A stretch of DNA of 64,000 bases from Thermonema rossianum DSM 10300. Its GTDB lineage: Bacteria > Bacteroidota > Bacteroidia > Cytophagales > Thermonemataceae. The stretch spans positions 1 through 64,000 of the forward strand of contig NZ_AUGC01000012.1 in NCBI RefSeq assembly GCF_000426825.1, written 5' to 3'. The notes below the pieces were generated by a model, which searched no databases, was not told where the DNA came from, and was given only the letters and a program-made list of their open reading frames with translations. Shown one piece after another: positions 17,627 to 25,958 of this stretch. Within the stretch, counting starts at the first letter, position 1, and the number at the start of each line of letters is the position of its first letter. A program made the translations under genes and the position numbers.

Positions 17627-19057
17627 ATGAATAGTGCAATAAAAACAAAATATAGTACAATATTACTACTTTTTCTGCTGCTATTTACTGCCTCGCGGGC
17701 AGGTGCCCAGCAGGTAGAAGTTGCTACAGGTGACACGCTGCTGCACCTCTATGAGCCCTTTTCCATATCGGTCAGTATTTTCAACGAAGAATTTCGCACA
17801 CTGAGCGCCTTCCCTGATTATCCGCTTCTCAAAAAAGGCGAGCGCTTTACTGAAAGTACAACAGAAAACAGCAATGAAGGGGCTATAGTAAAGCATAGCA
17901 TTACCCAGTATTACTATCCTCAAGAAGAAGGGTATTTGCACTTGCCCGAGCGCAGTATGCAAGTCAACGACAGCATAGTGAAAATTCCTGCATTAAGCCT
18001 GCATGTTTTACCTCCGCTCGAAGGGCAAGAAGCCCCCGAGTGGTATGAAACGCCCCTCAGCAAAGAAGAGCAGGAAGCGCTGCCCGCTCAAGATGTTTAC
18101 CTGTTGCTATATCTGAATAAAGATACGGTGTACATAGGCGAAGAATTTCATTTGCGTTTGTCTTTGTTAGTAAGCAAGCAGCTGCGTGCTGCTTATGAGT
18201 TTCCGGATATAGGCAAGCAAATGCTGCGCTTGTCAAAAACACTCACGCCCGTACAGTGTTGGGTAGAAGACTTCACCATTCATCAACTGTATGCGCAAGA
18301 AGTGACATTTCAAGGAAAAAAATACGACAGTTATACGCTGTTTGCAGCTTCCTTTTTCCCTTTTCAAACCGGCGACATAGTCATACCGGCACCTTATATT
18401 GAAGGCAACAAGGCAGGGAAGGGCATAGACACCGGCTTCCGGCTTTATGCCGACTCTGCGCGGGTGCATGTCAAGGCGCTGCCGCCGCACCCCTTGGCCA
18501 CACGAGTGCCCGTAGGCAATTTTTATTTGGATGAAAAGCTCAGTATTCCCAACAATATGCTTTCAGCGGTCACGGGGCATGTGGTGGAATACAGCCTTGC
18601 CATTGTGGGGTATGGCAATATAGCCAGTGTGCCGCCACCCGCCATGCAAGTGCCCGCGGGTCTGGATGTTTATGAAAACGGCAGTGTACAAAACATCAAA
18701 CGAGCAGGCACTTCTGTCTTTGGTACCAAGCTGTTCCGTTACCGTTTGGTGGCGCGCAACCCGGGCAAATATCCCTTGGGGCAATACATTGCCTTTGTGT
18801 ATTTCAATCCATCGGAAGCACGTTACGACACCCTGCGCCCTCGAAGTGTTTTGGAAGTAGTAGGCGCCCCATTGCCCGATGCACACAAGAAGCAAATAAA
18901 AGCGGCCTATGAAGCCTATCGCCCGGAGGCCCCCTGGGTACACTACCTGCACCTGCCTGCCCGGCTTTGGCTGCACCGCCAATATGTTTTGTACAGCCTC
19001 ACGGGCATTGCTATTCTTTGCCTGCTTTTGTTTTTACTCAAAAACAGGCGTCCTTGA
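17627..19057 (+). CDS. batD: BatD-like exported protein with C-terminal membrane anchor
   Basis: A 476-residue protein with a signal peptide (core ILLLFLLLFTASRAGA), an all-beta periplasmic body and one C-terminal membrane helix (VLYSLTGIAILCLLLFLL) followed by KNRRP. Family-typical stretches are the early VEVATGDTLLHLYEPFSISV and the repeated Ig-like strands near GDIVIPAPYIEG. BatD belongs to the Bacteroides aerotolerance group, usually encoded with MoxR and the VWA proteins BatA and BatB. None of these is adjacent, so this is a stand-alone copy. The ATG at 17627 starts the signal peptide. Confidence 0.82.
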   Translation: MNSAIKTKYSTILLLFLLLFTASRAGAQQVEVATGDTLLHLYEPFSISVSIFNEEFRTLSAFPDYPLLKKGERFTESTTENSNEGAIVKHSITQYYYPQEEGYLHLPERSMQVNDSIVKIPALSLHVLPPLEGQEAPEWYETPLSKEEQEALPAQDVYLLLYLNKDTVYIGEEFHLRLSLLVSKQLRAAYEFPDIGKQMLRLSKTLTPVQCWVEDFTIHQLYAQEVTFQGKKYDSYTLFAASFFPFQTGDIVIPAPYIEGNKAGKGIDTGFRLYADSARVHVKALPPHPLATRVPVGNFYLDEKLSIPNNMLSAVTGHVVEYSLAIVGYGNIASVPPPAMQVPAGLDVYENGSVQNIKRAGTSVFGTKLFRYRLVARNPGKYPLGQYIAFVYFNPSEARYDTLRPRSVLEVVGAPLPDAHKKQIKAAYEAYRPEAPWVHYLHLPARLWLHRQYVLYSLTGIAILCLLLFLLKNRRP

Positions 19058-19066
19058 GTTTATTGT

Positions 19067-19074
19067 TATTTTTG
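19067..19074 (+). promoter_or_regulatory. Putative -7 element of the SDR gene
   Basis: TATTTTTG, 27 bp before the ATG at 19102, fits TAnnTTTG. It lies just after the batD stop codon. Confidence 0.45.
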
Positions 19075-19101
19075 CCTGTAAGACAAAACCGAAACCGGAA
19101 C

Positions 19102-19920
19102 ATGAATCAATCAAACAAAGCTGTAGTTATTGTCACAGGCGCCTCGTCGGGAATAGGCAAGGCCTGTGCCGAACGTTTCGGAAAGGCCGGCATGCGCGTA
19201 GCCATCACCGGCAGAAACCAAGAGCGTTTGGAAGCCACTGCCCAAGCCCTGCGCAACCAAGGCATTGAGTGCCTGGCTGTGCCCTGCGATGCGGCAAAAA
19301 AAGAAGACAACGAACGAATGGTGCAGCGGGTAGTAGAAGAGTGGGGGCAAATCGATATATTAATCAATAATGCCGGTATTTCCATGCGGGCGCTGTTCGA
19401 AGACCTTGACCTCTCGGTCATTGAACAAGTCATGCAAATCAATTTCTTTGGAACGGTCTATGCCACGAAATATGCACTGCCCTACATCATAGAGCGCCAA
19501 GGCAGCATCGTGGGGGTATCTTCCATTGCCGGTTATCGCGGATTACCTGCACGTACCGGCTATTCAGCTTCCAAATTTGCCATGAATGGTTTTTTGGAAG
19601 CCCTGCGTACCGAACTGCTCAAAAAGCGGGTGCATGTGCTCACTGCCTGCCCGGGCTTTACTGCTTCAAACATACGCAATACGGCACTTGCCAAAGACGG
19701 GCGTCCGCAAGGGGAGTCGCCGCGTGATGAAAAAAAATTGATGAGTGCCGAAGAAGTGGCCGATGCCATTTTCAAAGCAGTAAAAAAACGCAAAAACACA
19801 TTGATACTCACCGGCCAAGGCAAACTCACGGTGTTTTTAAACAAATGGCTGCCTTCTAAAATCATGGACAGGTTGGTGTATAACAACTTGGCAAAGGAAA
19901 AAGACTCGCCCCTACGCTAA
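19102..19920 (+). CDS. Short-chain dehydrogenase/reductase
   Basis: A 272-residue NAD(P)-dependent oxidoreductase of the classical SDR family. The cofactor motif is VTGASSGIGKA, followed by NNAG (ILINNAGISM), the catalytic Ser in VGVSSIAGYRG and the YxxxK motif in TGYSASKFAMNG. A basic residue in the AITGRNQERL strand favours NADP. The substrate is unknown. The C-terminal segment FLNKWLPSKIMDRLVYNNLAK resembles the membrane-associated DltE/YqjQ-type group. It converges on a sigma factor gene with a 9-bp overlap. Confidence 0.92.
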   Translation: MNQSNKAVVIVTGASSGIGKACAERFGKAGMRVAITGRNQERLEATAQALRNQGIECLAVPCDAAKKEDNERMVQRVVEEWGQIDILINNAGISMRALFEDLDLSVIEQVMQINFFGTVYATKYALPYIIERQGSIVGVSSIAGYRGLPARTGYSASKFAMNGFLEALRTELLKKRVHVLTACPGFTASNIRNTALAKDGRPQGESPRDEKKLMSAEEVADAIFKAVKKRKNTLILTGQGKLTVFLNKWLPSKIMDRLVYNNLAKEKDSPLR

Positions 19921-20502
19921 TTGTATATTGTGCTTATCGATTTGCTTGCGCAGGTTTATCAACGCATAACGCATGCGCCCCAAAGCCGTGTTGATGCTTA
20001 CGTTGGTAGCCTGCGCTATTTCTTGGAAGCTCATATTTTGAAAATGGCGCATCTTGACTACCTCTTGCTGTGCCGGGGGCAGTGTTTCTATCAACGCATG
20101 CAATTTTTGTATTTTCTCCTCTTGAATTTGCTGCTCCTCTATCGACTCCTCATAAAAAGCCAAATCGTTTTCAAAATCTTCATTCCCCTCAATAGGCCCG
20201 GTCGGGTAGCGCTTGTTTTTGCGAAAATGGTCGATGGCAAGATTATAAGCAATGCGTGACACCCACGCAACAAACTTGCCCTCCTCCTGATATTTGCCCT
20301 TGCGCAGGGTCATCAGTGCCTTAATGAAGGTTTCTTGTAAAATATCTTCGGCAAGGGCTTCGTCTTTTACAATATTCACGATGGTTGCCATAAGGCGATC
20401 GCGATGTCGCGCCACTAAAAGCTCGAACGTAAGTGCCTCATTGCGGCTACTGATATCTTCAAATTGCTTTTTATCTAACTGTGGAGAAACGATGGTCATC
20501 AT
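19912..20502 (-). CDS. ECF-type RNA polymerase sigma factor (second)
   Basis: A sigma-70 family factor of about 197 residues. Region 2 includes ELLVARHRDRLMATIV, AEDILQETFIKAL and FVAWVSRIAYNLAIDHFRKN. Region 4 includes LPPAQQEVVKMRHFQNMSFQEIAQATNVSINTALGRM. No anti-sigma gene is adjacent, unlike the other sigma factor in the window. The frame is open to 20586 with ATGs at 20559 and 20535; I prefer 20502/20499, where region 2 begins at a normal distance, but the longer forms cannot be excluded. Confidence 0.92.
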   Translation of the reverse strand: MMTIVSPQLDKKQFEDISSRNEALTFELLVARHRDRLMATIVNIVKDEALAEDILQETFIKALMTLRKGKYQEEGKFVAWVSRIAYNLAIDHFRKNKRYPTGPIEGNEDFENDLAFYEESIEEQQIQEEKIQKLHALIETLPPAQQEVVKMRHFQNMSFQEIAQATNVSINTALGRMRYALINLRKQIDKHNIQLA

Positions 20503-20650
20503 AGCACAAAACAAGTTAAAAGGTTGTTGTGCCATAAGTAAAGGCAAAATCGATTCCATCTTTTCCCCCAAGAAGCAAAAAGCCAATAAAACAGTGTATT
20601 TCAGGCTTTTTTTCTAATCTTCTACCAAAAGAGGGCCGGCTTACAAAAGA

Positions 20651-20678
20651 AAAAACTGCCCGTCATCGGACAGTTTTT
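20651..20678 (-). terminator. Rho-independent terminator of the pseudouridine synthase gene
   Basis: AAAAACTG / CAGTTTTT with an inner CCG/CGG and one mismatch form a long stem with a TCAT loop. Runs of A and T on both sides make it able to act in either direction. Confidence 0.82.
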
Positions 20679-20708
20679 GTTCGAAAACGAACACTTTTAA
20701 CAGCTGCC

Positions 20709-21611
20709 TTACTCTTGCATCATATATTTCAGCTGAATCACTTCTTCTTTGGTAAGGAAGCGCCACTTGCCTCTCGGCAAATCTTTTTTGGAAAGCCCGG
20801 CATAAAGCGTGCGGTCCAGGTGCTTGACTTCATAACCCAGTTGCTCAAAGATGCGTCTTACAACCCGGTTCCAACCAATATGCAACTCTAAGCCAACCAC
20901 ATGGGGTTTGATGAGTGCAATGTCATCGACCTGTGCCACACCTTCTTCCAAACGCACCCCTTGCTTGATGGCCTCCAGGTGTTCGGGTGCCAGCGGTTTG
21001 TCGAGCGTCACTTCATACACCTTGCTGACACGATGCGAAGGATGCGCCAGCTTTTCGGCCAAATCGCCATCGTTGGTTAGAAGCAGCAAACCAGTAGTAT
21101 CGCGGTCGAGGCGCCCCACCGGATACACCCGCTGTTCACAAGCACCGCGGATCAGGTCCATGACGGTGCGGCGGCCACGCGGGTCTTTGGTGGTGGTGAT
21201 ATAGTTTTTGGGTTTATTGAGCAATATATACACAAAAGACTCAGGCAGAATGCGCCGGCCGTCCACTTCCACCAAGTCGTCGCGCTTCACTTTTAGTCCC
21301 AGCTCCTTGACCACACTGCCATTTACTTTTACCCGCCCTGCAGCAATAAGCTTGTCGGCTTCACGGCGCGAACATATGCCCGAGCGGGCAATATACTGAT
21401 TGAGGCGTAGCACCCGGGGCGTTGGGGCTTTCTCTTTTTTCAAAAATGCTGCTTTTTCTTCCCGTTTTGCTTCTTTGTGTCTTTTTACAAAGGGTTTGCG
21501 GGATTCCTGTTTGCCTTCTTGCCTTTCCTTCCTGCCCAAAAATTTCTTTTTGTTTTCAGAAGCGTTTTCCTTTGAGGTCCTTCTTCGCGACGGTCCTTTT
21601 TGTCTGTTCAT
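20709..21611 (-). CDS. rluB: Pseudouridine synthase, RsuA/RluB type
   Basis: A 300-residue RNA-modifying enzyme that isomerises uridine in rRNA. After a basic, Lys/Arg/Glu-rich N-terminal tail of about 65 residues comes an S4 RNA-binding domain (LNQYIARSGICSRREADKLI). The catalytic domain has the motif VGRLDRDTTGLLLLTNDG with the active aspartate, and the later ELHIGWNRVVRRIFEQLGYEV. The RluB/RluF/RsuA choice is not certain; RluB fits best by overall pattern. The low-complexity tail is common in Bacteroidota members and may help bind RNA. Confidence 0.92.
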   Translation of the reverse strand: MNRQKGPSRRRTSKENASENKKKFLGRKERQEGKQESRKPFVKRHKEAKREEKAAFLKKEKAPTPRVLRLNQYIARSGICSRREADKLIAAGRVKVNGSVVKELGLKVKRDDLVEVDGRRILPESFVYILLNKPKNYITTTKDPRGRRTVMDLIRGACEQRVYPVGRLDRDTTGLLLLTNDGDLAEKLAHPSHRVSKVYEVTLDKPLAPEHLEAIKQGVRLEEGVAQVDDIALIKPHVVGLELHIGWNRVVRRIFEQLGYEVKHLDRTLYAGLSKKDLPRGKWRFLTKEEVIQLKYMMQE

Positions 21612-21643
21612 AATAGTACTGTGTTACTTGAAAATAAACCTTG

Positions 21644-21651
21644 CAAAGGTA
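21644..21651 (-). promoter_or_regulatory. Putative -7 element of the rluB gene
   Basis: TACCTTTG on the minus strand, 33 bp before the ATG at 21611, fits TAnnTTTG. Confidence 0.5.
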
Positions 21652-21760
21652 TTAAAAAATTGCCCAACGAATTTACCAACAACAACTTCCGTTGAAGGAA
21701 AACAAGAAAAAATTGGAAAAACACCGTATTCTTTCTATTTTTATTTTTATCCTCAGAAAA

Positions 21761-22210
21761 ATGCAAGACTTATTAAAGCCTCCTTCTATGGTACAAGATG
21801 AAGTACTCTACAACGCTGATTTTGCTCAAGTTATTTACCACGCCGACACCGACATTTTACGCTTGAATCTGATTGGCAACATCATGAAAGAAGACTATCA
21901 AACCGCATGGAATGTGCTGCTTGATTTTTATTTGGAGAAGCAACCCAAAAAGGTACTGATAGACCAACGCCCTATGAACAAAGCCAGCCTTGAATCGCGT
22001 GCATGGTTTGTAGTAAAATGGCTACCTAAATTCAAAAGAAAAGTAAATCAAAAAATAAGAGTAGCCGTATTATTTTCTAAAAGCATTGCCATGAAAATAG
22101 GTGGGCAATTTTTGGTAGATTCGGCCACAAAAGACGTCCCCAATTTGGAGATTAAAACCTTTCAAAGCGAAGAAGATGCCCTGTTGTGGTTGCATCAGGT
22201 AGCTGACTAA
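21761..22210 (+). CDS. SpoIIAA-like (STAS/SEC14-type) protein, first of a tandem pair
   Basis: A cytosolic protein of about 149 residues. Its core (LRLNLIGNIMKEDY, VLIDQRPMNKASLESRAW, RVAVLFSKSIAMKIGG, IKTFQSEEDALLWL) follows the alternating strand-helix pattern of the SpoIIAA-like/STAS-SEC14 family. Function is unknown. An in-frame ATG at 21788 gives a start aligned with the next gene; the one at 21761 adds MQDLLKPPS. The neighbour 14 bp downstream encodes a clear paralogue, so the pair arose by tandem duplication. Confidence 0.72.
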   Translation: MQDLLKPPSMVQDEVLYNADFAQVIYHADTDILRLNLIGNIMKEDYQTAWNVLLDFYLEKQPKKVLIDQRPMNKASLESRAWFVVKWLPKFKRKVNQKIRVAVLFSKSIAMKIGGQFLVDSATKDVPNLEIKTFQSEEDALLWLHQVAD

Positions 22211-22223
22211 AAACGATAACACA

Positions 22224-22634
22224 ATGAGCCCGGAAATCTTATTGAACAACGAAGTGGCACGCATAGAATACCTGCCACAAGACTCTTTTTTGAAGCTTAC
22301 GCTTATCGGAAATCTCGATAAAGATGACTATCAATCCACATGGAACTTTTTGCTGGACTGCATCATGGACAAACAACCAAAAAAGATTTTGGTGGATCAG
22401 CGTCCTATGACCAAAGCCAGCATAGAGTCCAGAGCGTGGTTGTTGGTGAAATGGGTGCCCAAATTCAAGAATAAAGTGGTGCACCCTACGAAAGTAGCGG
22501 TACTCTTCTCCAAGAGTCTCGCAGTGAAAATAGGCGGCGAGTTTTTGGTAAATGCCGCCTCTAAGGAGGTGGAAAGCGCTCAATTGAGGGTGTTTCAAGA
22601 CGAAAACGAAGCCTTGCGTTGGCTGCAAGAGTAG
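22224..22634 (+). CDS. SpoIIAA-like (STAS/SEC14-type) protein, second of a tandem pair
   Basis: A 136-residue paralogue of the preceding gene. They share, among others, the stretches DQRPM-KAS-ESRAW, VAVLFSKS and KIGG-FLV with only conservative changes, and the same length and ending (EALRWLQ). Early charged residues differ most (QDSFLKLTLIGNLDKDDY here). It overlaps the next gene, which starts at a TTG inside its last codons. No function is known to me. Confidence 0.75.
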   Translation: MSPEILLNNEVARIEYLPQDSFLKLTLIGNLDKDDYQSTWNFLLDCIMDKQPKKILVDQRPMTKASIESRAWLLVKWVPKFKNKVVHPTKVAVLFSKSLAVKIGGEFLVNAASKEVESAQLRVFQDENEALRWLQE

Positions 22635-23551
22635 CTCCCGGCATACAATGCCCTGCCCCCGTACCGGCTGCCCACACCATTGCCTTGTGGGCAGCCGCCT
22701 TTGCCCCGTCGCAAGACACCACTGCCCGGTGGAAAGCTATTGAACAATGGTGCCGACAACACGCATGGCAGTGCTTCATTCCGCCTTCCTTTTCATCTTT
22801 TCATGCATTTGCGGGCACAGCCACAGAGCGTATCCGGGCACTGCAATCGCTCTTGACGCATCCCCAGGTGGCGGCTATATGGGCAGTCAGAGGGGGCTAT
22901 AGCAGTTATCACTTGTTAGAGGATTTTCCTATTGAACAATGGCGAAAAAAAATGCCATGGCTTATCGGGTTTAGCGACCTGACAGCCCTGCAGCTGTATC
23001 TTATCAAGCAAGGCATTGCTTCTTTGCACGCCCCCATGCCTTCGGTGTTACACAATACCCATCCGGATGCACTTCGCCACTTGGCTACTTTTTTGCAAGG
23101 TGGTGCGCCTGTTTATACAGCTCCTGCACATCCTCTGCAGCAAGCAGGTGAGGCAGAAGGCTGCCTGATAGGGGGCAATTTGGCCGTACTTTGCAGCCTT
23201 ATAGGCACTCCCTTTATGCCGGAATTGCAAGACTGCATACTTTTCATAGAAGAAGTGGGGGAGCACAGCTACGCCATCGACCGCATGTTGCATCATTTGC
23301 ACTATGCCTTTCCCTTGCACCGCCTGCGTGGCTTAATTATAGGGGCAGTGAGCCGCTCACCTGATGGTGAATCACAAGAATACCTTTACAAGCGCATAGC
23401 CGAGATAGTGCAACAAAAAGCGCCCCACTTGCCCTTTTGTTTGGGGTTCCCGGTAGGGCATGAAAACCAAAACTATCCTATGCTACAAGGCGCTATGGTA
23501 AGGCTTAGCATCCATGCTCAAGGGTGCACGCTATCTTTTCAATTGCAGTAA
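22619..23551 (+). CDS. LD-carboxypeptidase (peptidase family S66)
   Basis: A 310-residue enzyme of the muramoyltetrapeptide carboxypeptidase/MccF family, which trims peptidoglycan peptides in recycling or degrades peptide toxins. The S66 triad is visible: Ser in WLIGFSDLTAL, Glu in ILFIEEVGEHSYAIDRML and His in GFPVGHENQNYPML. The AIWAVRGGYSSY segment is also typical. The start is a TTG overlapping the preceding gene by 16 bp; no ATG or GTG is found in frame before the conserved N-terminal strand. The 3' end overlaps the convergent glycosyltransferase gene by 21 bp. Confidence 0.88.
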   Translation: MAARVAPGIQCPAPVPAAHTIALWAAAFAPSQDTTARWKAIEQWCRQHAWQCFIPPSFSSFHAFAGTATERIRALQSLLTHPQVAAIWAVRGGYSSYHLLEDFPIEQWRKKMPWLIGFSDLTALQLYLIKQGIASLHAPMPSVLHNTHPDALRHLATFLQGGAPVYTAPAHPLQQAGEAEGCLIGGNLAVLCSLIGTPFMPELQDCILFIEEVGEHSYAIDRMLHHLHYAFPLHRLRGLIIGAVSRSPDGESQEYLYKRIAEIVQQKAPHLPFCLGFPVGHENQNYPMLQGAMVRLSIHAQGCTLSFQLQ

Positions 23552-24817
23552 CTCTTCGTACAGCTCCGCATACTGCCGGGCTACTACTGCTTCAGCATAG
23601 TGTTTTTCTACCCACTGCCGTGCCAAGGGGCGCAGCATGGCAGCCTGTTTCATCAAAAACAAAATGCCATCCACGCAAGCTTCGGGCGATAGGTCGCGCA
23701 TCAGGTAACCATTGTGCATGTGTGCAATCATCTCCGGAATGCCACCCACAGGTGTAGCCAATACAGGCGTGCCACTTGCCATGGCCTCCATGATGGTGTT
23801 GGGCAAGTTATCCTGACGCGAAGTCAACACATAGGCATCGGCAGCTGCATACAGACGATTCAGGGCGGCGGGGTCGCGGAAACTGCCCAAGTGCTTATGT
23901 TCAATTTTTTTGAATGCTTCGAAGTCGGCAGTCTTGCCAAAAGTACAAAGCAACAGGCGCCCGGCTGTCTCCGGCTGCTCTTGTTCCAAACGCCGCAATG
24001 CTTCCCATAAAATATCCATGCCCTTGCGTCTGTCGTTCAATGAGGCGGCACCACAAAGTAAAATAAAGCGATCGTGGGGCAACTGCAGCGTATCTCGCGC
24101 CTGCTGCTGTGGTAAATACCTGAACAAGTCTGTATTTATTGGGTTAGGAATATGCCTGATGGCAGTCGCATGCAAAATGCCTGCTGCCCGCGCGCAATCG
24201 GCCAGCCAGCGGCTGCACCCAACCCAGCGAACTCCTCCTGCCCGGAACTGCTGCCAAACACTGCTCTTGCCCTGCCTGTGATTTTGCACCATGGCGTGAA
24301 AAGGCCTTCGCACTTTAGGACACCGGACACACCCCTCCCGGTAGCCTTCACATGCACCGCTGTAATGACACCCGCCCGTAAACGTCCACATATCGTGCAT
24401 GGTAACAACCACCGGCTTATGCCATGTGCTCATGCTACGCAAAGCATGTAGCGAAAGAAAAGCATCATTTACCCAATGCAGGTGGATGATGTCGGCCTGT
24501 TGCACTAAAGGATGACGATGCAGTGCCATGCCCCAAGGTGCCAAGGAAAACTGAAACCAATCTTCCTTTTTTTGTAAAAGGAAGCGCATACTCAACTCTT
24601 CGGCTATAAACTTTGCCCACCATTGCTTTTGCAAAAGAAAAGCCGGTGCACGGCTGTATATCCCTTCGTCCGGCCGGTGTGGCGAAGGTTCTACGTGTAA
24701 AAAGTTGATATTGAAAGCCGTATATTTATGCAAGCTGTGCCACAGACGTGTTGCGGCAATGGCGGCTCCCCCCTTGTTGAAATAGGTACTTAGTATAAGA
24801 GCTGTTGGTTTCTTCAA
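23531..24817 (-). CDS. Glycosyltransferase family 4
   Basis: A 428-residue GT-B glycosyltransferase. The N-terminal domain has the donor-sensing loop STYFNKGGAAIAATRLW and an HxH-type segment (ADIIHLHWVNDAF). The C-terminal domain has LCGAASLNDRRKGMD and the ExxxxxxE nucleotide-sugar motif in NLPNTIMEAMASGTPVLATPVGGIPE. It likely adds a sugar to a polysaccharide or glycolipid; the acceptor is unknown. The start is a TTG at 24817, because an in-frame stop lies about 45 bp upstream with no ATG or GTG between. Confidence 0.9.
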   Translation of the reverse strand: MKKPTALILSTYFNKGGAAIAATRLWHSLHKYTAFNINFLHVEPSPHRPDEGIYSRAPAFLLQKQWWAKFIAEELSMRFLLQKKEDWFQFSLAPWGMALHRHPLVQQADIIHLHWVNDAFLSLHALRSMSTWHKPVVVTMHDMWTFTGGCHYSGACEGYREGCVRCPKVRRPFHAMVQNHRQGKSSVWQQFRAGGVRWVGCSRWLADCARAAGILHATAIRHIPNPINTDLFRYLPQQQARDTLQLPHDRFILLCGAASLNDRRKGMDILWEALRRLEQEQPETAGRLLLCTFGKTADFEAFKKIEHKHLGSFRDPAALNRLYAAADAYVLTSRQDNLPNTIMEAMASGTPVLATPVGGIPEMIAHMHNGYLMRDLSPEACVDGILFLMKQAAMLRPLARQWVEKHYAEAVVARQYAELYEELLQLKR

Positions 24818-24881
24818 GGCTTTGTCGTTTGGACGGTTTGTAAAACTAACACAACAGCACTATTTTGCCTATTATTTGCAT

Positions 24882-24889
24882 TATTTTTG
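24882..24889 (+). promoter_or_regulatory. Candidate -7 element of the nucleotidyltransferase operon
   Basis: TATTTTTG fits TAnnTTTG, 56 bp before the ATG at 24946. The -33 element is unclear, so support is modest. Confidence 0.35.
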
Positions 24890-24945
24890 AGGTCATTCAG
24901 CCTGTTTGAACATCAACAATTAAACACAAAAACCATCAAATACCT

Positions 24946-25956
24946 ATGTTGCGACTTATCATTCCAATGGCCGGTATGGGCAAACGCATGCGCCCCCACA
25001 CCCTTACAGTACCCAAACCATTGATTCCCATTGCCGGCAAACCCATCGTGCACCGTTTGGTAGAGGACATTGCCAAAACCTGCCCGGAGCCTATTGGCGA
25101 GGTGGCCTTCATCATTAAAGAAAGCTTTGGTAAAGAAGTGGAAGAAGCCCTGCACAAGGTAGCGGAAAGCATACAGGCAGAAGCCAAAATTTATTATCAA
25201 CACGAGGCGCTGGGCACGGCACATGCCATCTTGTGTGCCGCTGACAGCTTGCAAGATAAAACCATCATCGCCTTTGCCGACACACTCTTCAAAGCAGACT
25301 TTACCATAGATACCAACCAAGATGGCATCATTTGGGTACAAGAGGTGGAAGATCCACGCCCCTTTGGTGTGGTAAAGCTCGACGACCAAGGTTATATCAC
25401 GGAATTTATAGAAAAGCCCCAAACCCCCGTTTCTAATTTAGCCATCATCGGCATCTATTACATTAAAGACGGTGCCAACTTGAAAAAAGAGCTTCAGTAC
25501 CTTATAGACAACGACATAAAAGAGAAAGGCGAGTATCAACTAACCAATGCCCTTGAAAACATGAAACAAAAAGGGCTGCGCTTCACCACAGGGCAGGTGA
25601 GCGAATGGTTGGATTGCGGAAACAAAGATGCTACCGTGCACACCAATCAACGTTATTTGGAGTTTATCAAAGACAGGCCCTTGATTGACGGCAGCGCTGT
25701 CATTGAGCAGTCGGTTATTGTTCCGCCCGTGTATGTAGGCGAAGGGGTGGTTATTCGAAATGCGGTGGTGGGCCCCCATGTCTCGATAGGTGCCCATAGT
25801 CATATAGAAAACGCCATCCTAAAAAACGGTATCATACAAACCAATAGCCAAATCAATGGTTTAATTGCCGAGAATTTCATGATTGGCAACTTTGTTGTAT
25901 ATTCAGCTAAACCCGAAGACCTTAGCATCGGCGATTATAACCAAATCAAAAAATAA
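24946..25956 (+). CDS. Sugar-1-phosphate nucleotidyltransferase with left-handed beta-helix tail
   Basis: A 336-residue RmlA-like enzyme that makes NDP-sugars. The N-terminal signature is LIIPMAGMGKRMRPHTLTVP with the nucleotide-binding G-x-G-x-R, then PKPLIPIAGKPIV, ALGTAHAI and the metal-site stretch FADTLF. From about residue 250 hexapeptide-like repeats form a left-handed beta-helix (VIVPPVYVGEGVVIRNAVVGP). The sugar base is not determined; glucose-1-phosphate is a common substrate. It heads a run of five genes with gaps of 2, -11, 0 and -4 bp. Confidence 0.9.
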   Translation: MLRLIIPMAGMGKRMRPHTLTVPKPLIPIAGKPIVHRLVEDIAKTCPEPIGEVAFIIKESFGKEVEEALHKVAESIQAEAKIYYQHEALGTAHAILCAADSLQDKTIIAFADTLFKADFTIDTNQDGIIWVQEVEDPRPFGVVKLDDQGYITEFIEKPQTPVSNLAIIGIYYIKDGANLKKELQYLIDNDIKEKGEYQLTNALENMKQKGLRFTTGQVSEWLDCGNKDATVHTNQRYLEFIKDRPLIDGSAVIEQSVIVPPVYVGEGVVIRNAVVGPHVSIGAHSHIENAILKNGIIQTNSQINGLIAENFMIGNFVVYSAKPEDLSIGDYNQIKK

Positions 25957-25958
25957 CG

